Below, one piece after another: positions 46,300-53,676 of a stretch of 64,000 nt of DNA (the stretch's first letter is position 1; each line of letters begins with the position of its first letter). The notes under the pieces were generated by a model. That model did not search any database. It was not told the DNA's origin and saw only the letters and a program-made list of their open reading frames with translations. This DNA is from Lachnospiraceae bacterium AC2031 (GTDB lineage Bacteria; Bacillota; Clostridia; Lachnospirales; Lachnospiraceae): NCBI GenBank assembly GCA_000687975.1, contig JIAB01000001.1, forward strand, positions 806,001 through 870,000, in the 5' to 3' direction. Position numbers and translations under genes: made by a program.

Positions 46300-46746
46300 T
46301 TAAAAGTTGAGACCATATTCTTCAATCAGATCACTAACAACACTATCCTCTTCCATATCAGCAAACATTTCTTCGTAACGAGCCTTATCCCAGACTTCAG
46401 CCTTTTCACCGCTTCCTACAACCACAACTTCTTTTGTGATTCCTGCGTGCTGTCTAAGTGATGGTGGAATTATTATTCTTCCCTGAGAATCAAGTTCACA
46501 AGTTGAAGCCTTAGATGTGAAGTATCTAAAAAGCTTTCTTCCCTGAGGAGTACTTGTTGGAATCTGTTCTGCCATTCTTGTTATAACTTCATCCCACTTC
46601 TCTGAAGAATAAATCCTAAGACATCCATCAGGATCAACAGATATTACAACAGTGGAACCAAGAGTATCTCTGAACTTTGCTGGAACACTAAGTCTTCCCT
46701 TAGCATCTACATTATGAAAATATTCACCAAACATGCTAAGTGCCAC
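46300..46746 (-). CDS. mraZ: Division/cell wall cluster regulator MraZ
   Basis: 148 aa as GTG-initiated at 46746, for which GGAGGAA lies 9 nt upstream; an ATG four codons later (MFGEYFHNVDAKGRLSVP) matches the usual family start but lies 21 nt from that site. Two SpoVT/AbrB-like halves are seen, each with a DxxGR motif (DAKGRLSVP and DSQGRIIIP). MraZ represses its own operon by binding TGGGN repeats, and such boxes overlap the -10 here. Confidence 0.95.
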   Translation of the reverse strand: MALSMFGEYFHNVDAKGRLSVPAKFRDTLGSTVVISVDPDGCLRIYSSEKWDEVITRMAEQIPTSTPQGRKLFRYFTSKASTCELDSQGRIIIPPSLRQHAGITKEVVVVGSGEKAEVWDKARYEEMFADMEEDSVVSDLIEEYGLNF

Positions 46747-46812
46747 GACTTACTATTCCTCCTTTCTTCAAATCTTGGTATTGTTGATAACTTTGTTGGT
46801 TTTGTTGATATT

Positions 46813-46880
46813 TCCCACTTTATGGGTAATTCATGGTCAAACTTGACACAATTCCCCACATACACGTTCATATTACCCCA
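46813..46880. promoter_or_regulatory. TGGGG/TGGGA boxes, likely MraZ binding sites
   Basis: On the minus strand TGGGG at 46876-46880 and 46854-46858, then TGGGA at 46813-46817. Steps are 22 and 41 nt, roughly two and four helical turns. The first abuts the -10. Confidence 0.6.
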
Positions 46881-46898
46881 CCATAAACCAAAATGCAA
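46870..46898 (-). promoter_or_regulatory. Promoter of mraZ operon
   Basis: On the minus strand -35 TTGCAT (46893-46898), 17-nt spacer, -10 TAATAT (46870-46875). The leader to the mraZ start is about 117 nt. Confidence 0.7.
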
Positions 46899-46930
46899 GT
46901 TTTTTTTCCGAAAAACCGCGAGTTTTAGCC

Positions 46931-46967
46931 AAAAAAAGAGCCCCCACGACTCTTTGTCGTAGGAGCT
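46931..46967 (-). terminator. Terminator of lgt
   Basis: A 12-bp stem with two G-U pairs (46939-46950 with 46956-46967), 5-nt loop and seven T on the minus strand, between lgt and the mraZ promoter. Confidence 0.85.
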
Positions 46968-47039
46968 TTTTCAATCAAAAACACTAAATATTCTGTTATT
47001 TATATCACTTATATACCAAATATAGTATTTTTATTTATT

Positions 47040-48317
47040 TTAATCTTCGTCCTCATCCATGGTATCTTCCTCCACTTCGTCTTCGTCATCTTCCGAAGCT
47101 TTGGAAGCCTTGAGCTTGTCCTTGATATTTTTCTTTGTTACCTGTTTCTTTTCTTCTTTGTCTGTTTCTTCTTTATCAGATTCTTCTTTTTCTGATTCAG
47201 TTTTCTTTTTATCTTCTTTTTTTGATTTTTCTTTCTCTTTGTCTTCTTTCTTAGATTCAGTTTTCTTCTTGTCTTCTTTTTTAGGTTCTGCTTTCTTTTT
47301 ATCTTTCTTATCAGACTCTACTTTCTTCTTGTCATCTGAATCTTTGTCCGAATCTTCATCAGACTCTTCGTCTGATTCTTCGTCCGACTTCTTGTTAGGA
47401 ACATAGTTTACCTTAGGTGTCTTACCGTTCTTGATATCATTTCTGTTCTTAACAATTACTGATATAGCAAGGAAGAAGCATATTGCTGCAACTATCTGGC
47501 TGACCTTAAGTCCACCAACCATTAGCGAATCTGTTCTAAGCCACTCTATCCAGAAACGGCCAAGACCATATCCAGCAACATAGATCATAGCAAGCTCACC
47601 ATCAAACTTCTTTTTCTTCCTATATAATAGAAGGAAGATGAGCAGCGCCAGATTCCAAAGTCCCTCATAAAGGAACATAGGATGAACTGTGATACAGGCT
47701 ATACCTTTTACAAGTTCCTGTTTATTCAGCATATCAGAAGTGATTATGCCATCATTTCTAAGCGTCTGAAGATAACCTCTGCTAAAATAGTTTACAGGAA
47801 TTGCCATTCTGAACTTGCTCTGAGTATATGTACCAAAGCATTCTCTATTGAAGAAGTTGCCCCAGCGTCCAACTATCTGTGCCGCTACAACACCAAGTGC
47901 TATAGTATCACCAAAAAGTGGGAAGTTAATCTTTCTCTTACGAGCAAAGATAAAACCAGCAAGGACACCAGCTATAAGTCCACCATACACTGCAAGACCA
48001 CCATTGTGGATGTTGATCATATCAACAAGAGTCTTGCCAATACTCTTTCCAGGCTGAATAAATCTTTCATGATTGAATATTACATAGTAAATTCTTGCGC
48101 CCGCAATAGCCGGAATTACCAGCCAAAGGAAGAAATCAAGATAATCCTCATCATTCTGTCCAGTACGCTGTGCTTCCTTTGAAGCTATAATAAGCGCCAA
48201 TATAAATCCACCAGTTACGCATATAGCATATAGAGGGATTTTTACATTTAATATAGTTATCGTGCTAAGCACCTTTTCAAAAAAGATACCTACACCAGGA
48301 AAGTATATACCCTGCAT
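47040..48317 (-). CDS. lgt: Prolipoprotein diacylglyceryl transferase with long charged tail
   Basis: 425 aa. The first 300 residues are a full Lgt: seven membrane helices, HNGGLAVYGGLI, and the signature GRWGNFFNRECFG. Lgt adds diacylglycerol to the lipobox cysteine of prelipoproteins, such as those at 6904 and 18903. The last 120 or so residues are a Lys/Glu/Asp/Ser tail with repeated KKEDKKK and DEESDEDS text, absent from typical Lgt. Its promoter is at 48339-48366. Confidence 0.94.
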   Translation of the reverse strand: MQGIYFPGVGIFFEKVLSTITILNVKIPLYAICVTGGFILALIIASKEAQRTGQNDEDYLDFFLWLVIPAIAGARIYYVIFNHERFIQPGKSIGKTLVDMINIHNGGLAVYGGLIAGVLAGFIFARKRKINFPLFGDTIALGVVAAQIVGRWGNFFNRECFGTYTQSKFRMAIPVNYFSRGYLQTLRNDGIITSDMLNKQELVKGIACITVHPMFLYEGLWNLALLIFLLLYRKKKKFDGELAMIYVAGYGLGRFWIEWLRTDSLMVGGLKVSQIVAAICFFLAISVIVKNRNDIKNGKTPKVNYVPNKKSDEESDEESDEDSDKDSDDKKKVESDKKDKKKAEPKKEDKKKTESKKEDKEKEKSKKEDKKKTESEKEESDKEETDKEEKKQVTKKNIKDKLKASKASEDDEDEVEEDTMDEDED

Positions 48318-48338
48318 TTGTATGTCCTTTCATTATTA

Positions 48339-48366
48339 TGTATATCAATAATATATACCAGTGCAA
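48339..48366 (-). promoter_or_regulatory. Possible promoter of lgt
   Basis: On the minus strand -35 TTGCAC (48361-48366), 16-nt spacer, -10 TATACA (48339-48344). Confidence 0.5.
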
Positions 48367-48395
48367 TTGCTTAACCCGCTGCTTCGCAGCTCCTG

Positions 48396-49499
48396 TTATA
48401 CGTTAAACTTGAAGAGAACTACATCGCCGTCTTTCATAACGTACTCTTTACCTTCCTGACGAACAAGTCCCTTCTCCTTAGCAGCTGTCATGCTACCTTC
48501 GCGGATCAGATCGTCATAGGCAATAACTTCAGCTTTAATGAAACCACGTTCAAAGTCAGAGTGAATCTTACCAGCGGCCTGTGGTGCCTTTGTTCCATCC
48601 TTAATTGTCCATGCTCTGGACTCCTGCTTTCCAGCAGTCAGATAACTGATAAGACCAAGTAACTTGTAGCTTGCCTTGATAAGCTTATCGAGACCTGACT
48701 CACTAAGTCCAAGGTCCTCAAGGAACATCTTTCTCTCTTCATCATCAAGCTCAGAGATTTCAGCTTCCATCTGTGCACATACAGCAAATACCTCAGCACC
48801 TGTCTCTGCAGCGTAATCACGAACCTTCTGAACATACTGATTAGATGCACCATCGTCAGCCATATCGTCTTCGCCAACATTTGCTGCGTAGATAACCTTC
48901 TTCTCTGTAAGAAGGCAGTACTCCTTGATCCACGAAACCTCATCATCATCAGTTTCATCAATCTCAAATGTTCTCACAGGATTTCCTGCTTCTAAGTGAG
49001 CCTTAATCTTGTTCTGGAACTCAAGCTCCTTTGCAGCCTGCTTATCATTTCGAGAAAGCTTAACTGTCTTAGATATTCTTCTCTCAAGAACCTCAAGGTC
49101 TGAGAAAATAAGCTCAATATTAATTGTCTCTATATCTCTGATAGGATCTACAGAACCATCTACATGGACTACGTCTGAATCATCGAAGCATCTTACAACA
49201 TGAACGATTGCATCACATTCACGGATATTAGCAAGGAACTGGTTACCCAGACCTTCACCCTTTGATGCACCCTTTACAAGACCAGCAATATCAACGAACT
49301 CGATGATAGCAGGGGTTGTCTTGTCTGAATCATACATCTTTGTAAGTACATCCAGTCTCTCATCTGGAACAGGAACAATACCCACATTTGGATCAATAGT
49401 CGCAAATGGATAATTTGCTGCAAGCGCTCCTGCCTTAGTTAACGAATTAAACAATGTAGACTTTCCTACATTTGGAAGTCCGACTATACCGAGTTTCAT
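48396..49499 (-). CDS. ychF: Redox-regulated ATPase/GTPase YchF
   Basis: 367 aa. Obg-family G domain with GLPNVGKSTLF, FVDIAGLVKGASKGEGLGN and the altered G4-like NVGEDD region; C-terminal TGS-like domain with RAWTIKDGTKAPQAAGKIHSDFERGFIKAEV. YchF prefers ATP and is linked to ribosome and oxidative-stress functions. It has a promoter beyond a leader hairpin, followed upstream by a 73-nt array. Confidence 0.97.
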   Translation of the reverse strand: MKLGIVGLPNVGKSTLFNSLTKAGALAANYPFATIDPNVGIVPVPDERLDVLTKMYDSDKTTPAIIEFVDIAGLVKGASKGEGLGNQFLANIRECDAIVHVVRCFDDSDVVHVDGSVDPIRDIETINIELIFSDLEVLERRISKTVKLSRNDKQAAKELEFQNKIKAHLEAGNPVRTFEIDETDDDEVSWIKEYCLLTEKKVIYAANVGEDDMADDGASNQYVQKVRDYAAETGAEVFAVCAQMEAEISELDDEERKMFLEDLGLSESGLDKLIKASYKLLGLISYLTAGKQESRAWTIKDGTKAPQAAGKIHSDFERGFIKAEVIAYDDLIREGSMTAAKEKGLVRQEGKEYVMKDGDVVLFKFNV

Positions 49500-49558
49500 A
49501 TTTTTCTCATATCTCCTTTATCTGTCTATACGCCTTTTCAAGCGGTTTATTTAAAACT

Positions 49559-49596
49559 ATGAGCTGACACAGTGTTTTTTAACTGCACCAGCTCAT
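49559..49596. other. Hairpin in the ychF leader
   Basis: ATGAGCTG/CAGCTCAT outer stem with an inner CAGT/ACTG stem. It lies between the ychF promoter and start, with a weak T stretch on the minus side, so attenuation or RNA stability control is possible. Confidence 0.5.
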
Positions 49597-49603
49597 CAAT
49601 GTT

Positions 49604-49631
49604 ATCATAATTATGGTTGCTTTTCAATCAA
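49604..49631 (-). promoter_or_regulatory. Promoter of ychF
   Basis: On the minus strand -35 TTGATT (49626-49631), 16-nt spacer, -10 TATGAT (49604-49609). Confidence 0.55.
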
Positions 49632-49655
49632 TGACTTAAAACTTCCTTTTTCTCT

Positions 49656-49877
49656 TTGATTTCAGCCCCTTCAGCAACATTTTTCTGTGTTTCTCCTCAT
49701 TTGTGTTGCTGCAGCTTCCATTTTTCCCCTGATCCCAGTCACTCCAGCAACATTTTTCGGCATTTTACTCCAATTTTGTTGCTGCAGCTTCTTTTTTTCA
49801 CCTGATTTCAGTGCCTACGGCAACAATTTTCGGTAATTTGCTTCATTTGTGTTGTCGCAGCTTCTTTTGTTGCAACC
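49656..49877. repeat. 73-nt tandem array, locus 2 (three units)
   Basis: The gap 49500-49901 holds no gene apart from the ychF leader and this array. Elements start at 49674, 49747 and 49820, exactly 73 nt apart. Each is 36 nt from GCAACA to TGTTGC (TGTTGT in the third). Linkers of 37 nt begin TGCAGCTTC and contain CTGAT...CAGT, unlike the linkers of the other loci. Confidence 0.9.
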
Positions 49878-49901
49878 CCCTACTATTTTCATATGCCAAC
49901 T

Positions 49902-50438
49902 TTATTTTTCTGCCACTACATATTCACCATTCTTATAGCTTGAATGAGTCTTGCCTATTATGAACCCCAGCTTTTTCATTTCACTAACCAATGTATGCAT
50001 ATAGAAGCCATGGGTGACCACCAGGCAGTCTTTATTTTCTTTAATAAGGAGCTTAGCAAATCGCCTTGCTCTTTTTCTTGTTTCTATGCGACTTTCCTCC
50101 TGCCTTGGACTATTAAAAAACCACTGCAGTCTTCCAGAAATGTTCCAGTACCATAGAGGAAGTTTAAATTTTGTATCAACGCTTGATTTTAGTGGGACTT
50201 CATTTATAAGATCTGTCTTTTTCACTTCCCCATTAACATACAGATTTTCTGCCGTATAACGAGTTCTTGAAAGTCCACTTATTATAACGTTTTGATATTC
50301 TATATCAGGAACTTTGTATCGTTCTGCTACTATCGGCGAAACATCATATTCTTTGCAGGCCTGATCATACTCTTCTGATGTATACCACTTATTCCAATTA
50401 TATATCACTTTTCCGTGTCTTATAATTATTATCCTCAT
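49902..50438 (-). CDS. Histidine phosphatase family protein
   Basis: 178 aa. The phosphohistidine motif IIIRHGKV starts the protein; the second Arg is in SGLSRTRYTAENLY and the second His in VVTHGFYMHTL. The substrate cannot be told; an NWNKWYTSEEYD insert after RHG is not that of phosphoglycerate mutase. It follows the EFR1 gene after a short repeat region. Confidence 0.87.
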   Translation of the reverse strand: MRIIIIRHGKVIYNWNKWYTSEEYDQACKEYDVSPIVAERYKVPDIEYQNVIISGLSRTRYTAENLYVNGEVKKTDLINEVPLKSSVDTKFKLPLWYWNISGRLQWFFNSPRQEESRIETRKRARRFAKLLIKENKDCLVVTHGFYMHTLVSEMKKLGFIIGKTHSSYKNGEYVVAEK

Positions 50439-50446
50439 AACACTCT

Positions 50447-50526
50447 ACTTATTTCTAATTCTTTACTTATTAATAGCTCTCTATTTATTCTTAATTCTTT
50501 ACTTATTAATAGTCCCCTATTTATTC
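50447..50526. repeat. 36-nt tandem direct repeat
   Basis: AATTCTTTACTTATTAATAG occurs at 50457-50476 and 50493-50512, and CTATTTATTC-type flanks extend the match to just over two 36-nt copies. AT-rich, between two genes. It contains no GCAACA and is not part of the 73-nt family. Confidence 0.75.
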
Positions 50527-50551
50527 ATCAATCTTTTCTCTTGTCCATCAT

Positions 50552-51313
50552 TCAGCAATATTTTTCATATTTGCACTGTTCGTGGACTTTTTTTCCAAGT
50601 AGTGTGATTGCCTGTTTCGGGCAATTATCTATGCAGCGATAACACATTGTGCAGTTAGGACCAGCAACCGCCTTCCCATCCTTTATTTCTAAATTATTCA
50701 TAGGACAAAGCTTAGAACAAAGTCCACATCCTACACAACTATCACTAACTTTCACCTTATCTGTATAACCCGTGGTTTTGTTATAAAACCATAGTCTCTG
50801 TCCAAACAGACCAGCCATATGATAAGGGAAGGATAATCCTTCCTTTGGGTAAATTCCTTCTTCTCTTATCTTCTTTCCAACTCGTTCAATCTTCTCATCA
50901 GTTTTTACGATGGTCTGATGATTCTTATCAACAGACTTTTTCAGTAGTTTGACATCACCGATGGAGTCAGGCATCAGGAGATGAAGCCCGCCGATTATCT
51001 CAGCATTATATTTCTTAAGCAGTCTCGCTGCACAACCCGCTCCATCGCCCGAAAATAGAGCCATAGTCGAAACGCAGAATATCTTCTTCCCGCTCCAAAT
51101 CGATGAATTCTTATTTATGTAGTCCCTGACCATATAAGGGATATTCGAAAACTGTGTTGGATATCCTAGTATAATTGAATCACTTTCTTTTATCTTATCT
51201 ATAGAAATTTCCGATTCTAAAGGAAATGCCTCTGCCCCCGGTTCTATTAACGAAAGCAGCTTTTCCACACAGTGTTTTGTATTTCCAGTTCCACTTAAAT
51301 ATATTCCTATCAT
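50552..51313 (-). CDS. EFR1-type flavodoxin/ferredoxin protein
   Basis: 253 aa from ATG 51313 with AGGAGGAAT upstream; the longer frame would start with TTG. The N-terminal flavodoxin-like part begins IGIYLSGTGNTKHC (FMN phosphate loop) and has ILGYPTQFSNIPYM. The C-terminal part has two 4Fe-4S clusters: CVGCGLCSKLCP and CTMCYRCIDNCP. EFRs of this kind pass electrons between flavin and iron-sulfur centres; partner unknown. It follows the TetR gene by 39 nt and is probably its target. Confidence 0.9.
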   Translation of the reverse strand: MIGIYLSGTGNTKHCVEKLLSLIEPGAEAFPLESEISIDKIKESDSIILGYPTQFSNIPYMVRDYINKNSSIWSGKKIFCVSTMALFSGDGAGCAARLLKKYNAEIIGGLHLLMPDSIGDVKLLKKSVDKNHQTIVKTDEKIERVGKKIREEGIYPKEGLSFPYHMAGLFGQRLWFYNKTTGYTDKVKVSDSCVGCGLCSKLCPMNNLEIKDGKAVAGPNCTMCYRCIDNCPKQAITLLGKKVHEQCKYEKYC

Positions 51314-51352
51314 ATTGGGGATTCCTCCTAAACCCGAAAACAACCAGTTTCT

Positions 51353-51910
51353 TTAGAGGCTGAGCATATCTAGAACTTTCTCAACTTCTTTTTCCAGTTT
51401 TTCCTCTTCAAACATCTCACACACAGCACATATATCAGTAAGCCCCTGAACTGTCGCCCATAACAGAATCGTCTTGTAGAATACCTCTTTACCTTTGATT
51501 CCAAAAGCACCAAGAGTTTCCTTTACAGCTCCCGAAAATATCTGATAAGGGCGATACTCTTCCACAATAATCCCTTCATCTGAAAACATAAATTGATGAT
51601 AATGTGGATTCTCTACGAAAAACATCACATAACATTTGCCCAGTTCCAAAAGACGTTTCTCAGGATTCTTGCAATCATCAATACTTTTCTGAAGCACCTC
51701 AGAGAATATATCTTCAACATAAGCCCTTGCCTGAATCAAAAAATCCCCTTTATTCTTAAAATGCGCATAGGGTGCAGCACTGCTGACACCACAGACAGTA
51801 GCCAGCTTCCTCATAGACAGATTTTCTATCCCATTCAGACTGATATACTTTATTCCCTGTTCAATAAGTTCATTTTTCAGATTCCCATGATGGTAAGGTT
51901 TTTCGCTCAT
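51353..51910 (-). CDS. TetR-family regulator
   Basis: 185 aa from ATG 51910 with TAGGAGGT 6 nt upstream. The N-terminal helix-turn-helix reads NGIENLSMRKLATVCGVSSAAPYAHFKNK; the remainder is a helical ligand domain ending FEEEKLEKEVEKVLDML. It probably represses itself and the EFR1 gene. Four 18-nt-spaced AATCTTATCACTG repeats cover its promoter. Confidence 0.9.
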   Translation of the reverse strand: MSEKPYHHGNLKNELIEQGIKYISLNGIENLSMRKLATVCGVSSAAPYAHFKNKGDFLIQARAYVEDIFSEVLQKSIDDCKNPEKRLLELGKCYVMFFVENPHYHQFMFSDEGIIVEEYRPYQIFSGAVKETLGAFGIKGKEVFYKTILLWATVQGLTDICAVCEMFEEEKLEKEVEKVLDMLSL

Positions 51911-51949
51911 AACACAACCTCCTAAATTCATTTTCATATCGATGCAAAT

Positions 51950-52033
51950 AATCTTATCAGTGCATATAATCCTATCGAAAGATATAATCTTATCACTGTT
52001 TAGATACTATCATTCAATCTTATCACTGTCAAG
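51950..52033. promoter_or_regulatory. 18-nt direct-repeat operators before tetR
   Basis: AATCTTATCASTG copies start at 51950, 51986 and 52016, with a degenerate copy (AATCCTATCG) at 51968. The first three are exactly 18 nt apart; a 12-nt step follows a partial copy. One lies in the promoter spacer and others downstream of the -10. Confidence 0.7.
52004..52032 (-). promoter_or_regulatory. Promoter of tetR-EFR1
   Basis: On the minus strand -35 TTGACA (52027-52032), 17-nt spacer, -10 TAGTAT (52004-52009). Confidence 0.8.
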
Positions 52034-52043
52034 ATTGAAATTC

Positions 52044-52074
52044 ACAATAAAAATACCCTCCTTACTGGTTTGTC
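52044..52074 (-). terminator. Left half of a terminator hairpin split by an IS
   Basis: The arm at 52054-52068 pairs with 53622-53636 at 14 of 15 positions (the other can be G-U). With the IS removed this gives a 15-bp stem, 5-nt loop TTTGT and a T-rich tail on the minus strand, placed to end the gene at 53677-54795. Confidence 0.8.
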
Positions 52075-52136
52075 TGAGGTGACCCCAAAAAGTTAGACTT
52101 TTTAAGCGTAGCAGTTTTATGGCTGCTACGCTATTT

Positions 52137-52955
52137 TTATGCAGCCAAGAGGCGAAGCCTGTATTGTACAGGGCTTAACCATCCTAGTTTTTCTTTAATT
52201 CTTTGTTCATTGTAATACTTTATATATCGCTCAATTTCTGATTTTAATTCTTCATAACTGTAATAAACAACTCCGTAATAAATTTCCTGCTTAAGAAGAC
52301 CAAAGAAGTTCTCCATAACTGAGTTGTCGTGACAGTTTCCTTTTCTGGACATACTCTGAAATATTCTTTCTTCCTTAAGACGATGAGAATAAGTTTTCAT
52401 CTGATATGCCCAACCTTGATCCGAGTGAAAAGTTCTGCGATATGGACAATCAGATGTTACATCTATAGCCTGTTCTAACGCATCCATCACATTTTGAGCA
52501 GACGGGTGTTTTGATATTGCATAACTGATAATCTCACCATTACACATATCCATAAATGGATCCAGGTAGAGCTTCTGCATAGTCATATGACCTTTAACAT
52601 CAATCTCATAATACTTAAATTCAGTTGTATCAGTCGTAATCTTTTGGTGAGGTATGTGTGTGTTAAATCGGCGTCGGATTCTATTAGGGGCAATAGTTCC
52701 AACTTTACCCTTATAAGAGCTATATTTACGGCTTTTTCGAGTAAATGATGTAACCTGCAAATCAAGTTTTTGCATAATTCTTTGTACTTTCTTTTTATTG
52801 ATACAGTACCCTTGATTTTTTAGTTCTCCTAACATTCTACGATAACCGTAATCTTTATTTATCTTTCGAATCGCAAGCATCTTTTCTTCGATTTCTTTGT
52901 CCGGATTTTCTCTATCAAATCTTTTTTGCCAATACATATACGTTGCTTTAGGCAT
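52137..52955 (-). CDS. IS3-family transposase OrfB (DDE integrase)
   Basis: 272 aa from its first ATG; the frame is open further upstream and is probably translated as an OrfAB fusion. It has the HTH_21-like start (RKINKDYGYRRMLGEL), then the integrase core with first Asp in KITTDTTEF, second in FHSDQGWAYQ and Glu in MENFFGLLKQEIYY. The end PVQYR is typical. It carries out strand transfer. Confidence 0.95.
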   Translation of the reverse strand: MPKATYMYWQKRFDRENPDKEIEEKMLAIRKINKDYGYRRMLGELKNQGYCINKKKVQRIMQKLDLQVTSFTRKSRKYSSYKGKVGTIAPNRIRRRFNTHIPHQKITTDTTEFKYYEIDVKGHMTMQKLYLDPFMDMCNGEIISYAISKHPSAQNVMDALEQAIDVTSDCPYRRTFHSDQGWAYQMKTYSHRLKEERIFQSMSRKGNCHDNSVMENFFGLLKQEIYYGVVYYSYEELKSEIERYIKYYNEQRIKEKLGWLSPVQYRLRLLAA

Positions 52956-52978
52956 TCCGGTATAAGAGAGAAGGTCTT

Positions 52979-53563
52979 TTAGTCTGAAGTCTCCTCGGAG
53001 GCTGTTGATGACGAGCGCCGTTCTCTCATTTTTTCCTCGTCCTCTAAACGCAGTCTCCTCAGTTCTTTTAAAAAGGCATTCTCGATTCTTAATTTAAGGA
53101 GTTCTTCCTCTAGTTCTTTTACATGTTCAGCACTAGTATCAACAATGTGTTCTTCTGATTTTATAGATTTACAATCTATCTTAGATTTATCCAAAGTTTT
53201 ATTCTTACCTTTCTTTTGAGGTCTCAATGCATCAGGACCAGCGATACGGTATCGATTAACCCACGCAGCAATAACAGAAGGATTTTTGATTCCTTCCTGA
53301 AGAGCTATTTCCTGATAAGAGAGCTCGCTTGATAGATATAATTCTACAATATCTAATTTCTTTTTAAAAGAATACACTGTCTTCTTTCGTGAGCGAAATA
53401 AACCACTATCACCATATTTTTTATAGTTAGCAACCCATTGTCGAACCAATCTCCTATCTGACACGGAATATTTTGCCGTAATGTACCTGTACCCACCTTC
53501 ATTATTAAGATAATCATTGACGACTTGCTTTTTAAATTCGTAGGTATACTTGCTTTTACCCAT
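52979..53563 (-). CDS. IS3-family transposase OrfA
   Basis: 194 aa from ATG 53563, with GGAGGTC upstream. Two helix-turn-helix units of the IS150-like kind are seen: YTYEFKKQVVNDYL...YITAKYSVSDRRLVRQWV and ELSYQEIALQEGIKNPSVIAAWVNRY, then an acidic leucine-rich coil (ELEEELLKLRIENAFLKELRRL). It binds the ends. A run of six A followed by TG at 53027-53034 (minus strand) lets ribosomes slip -1 into the orfB frame. Confidence 0.93.
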   Translation of the reverse strand: MGKSKYTYEFKKQVVNDYLNNEGGYRYITAKYSVSDRRLVRQWVANYKKYGDSGLFRSRKKTVYSFKKKLDIVELYLSSELSYQEIALQEGIKNPSVIAAWVNRYRIAGPDALRPQKKGKNKTLDKSKIDCKSIKSEEHIVDTSAEHVKELEEELLKLRIENAFLKELRRLRLEDEEKMRERRSSSTASEETSD

Positions 53564-53676
53564 AAAAAACGACCTCCAAAAGTTAGATTTTATAGGTCTA
53601 ACTTTTGGGGGTCGGTTCAGTCCAGTAAAGAGGGTACATATCATCTGTCAGCAGGTTCTAAATATGCTATGAACTT

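Larger units (their letters stand above)
52075..53619 (-). mobile_element. IS3-family insertion sequence, about 1545 bp
   Basis: Terminal inverted repeats of about 24 nt (52075-52098 and 53596-53619) share GACCCC-AAAAGTTAGAC and begin TGA. A 3-bp direct duplication GTC (52072-52074 and 53620-53622) flanks them. Inside are orfA and orfB joined by a -1 frameshift site. A second palindrome near the right end (53576-53587 with 53597-53608) repeats the terminal sequence ahead of orfA. Both frames look intact. Confidence 0.92.

Noticed and set aside
47059-47406. Serine/phenylalanine-rich plus-strand frame
   Set aside because: It is the mirror of the Lys/Glu/Asp tail of lgt, and no ribosome site or promoter is seen.
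52137-53563. Degenerate (pseudogene) transposase
   Set aside because: The break between the two frames is the normal -1 frameshift arrangement of IS3-family elements; catalytic residues and both ends are intact.
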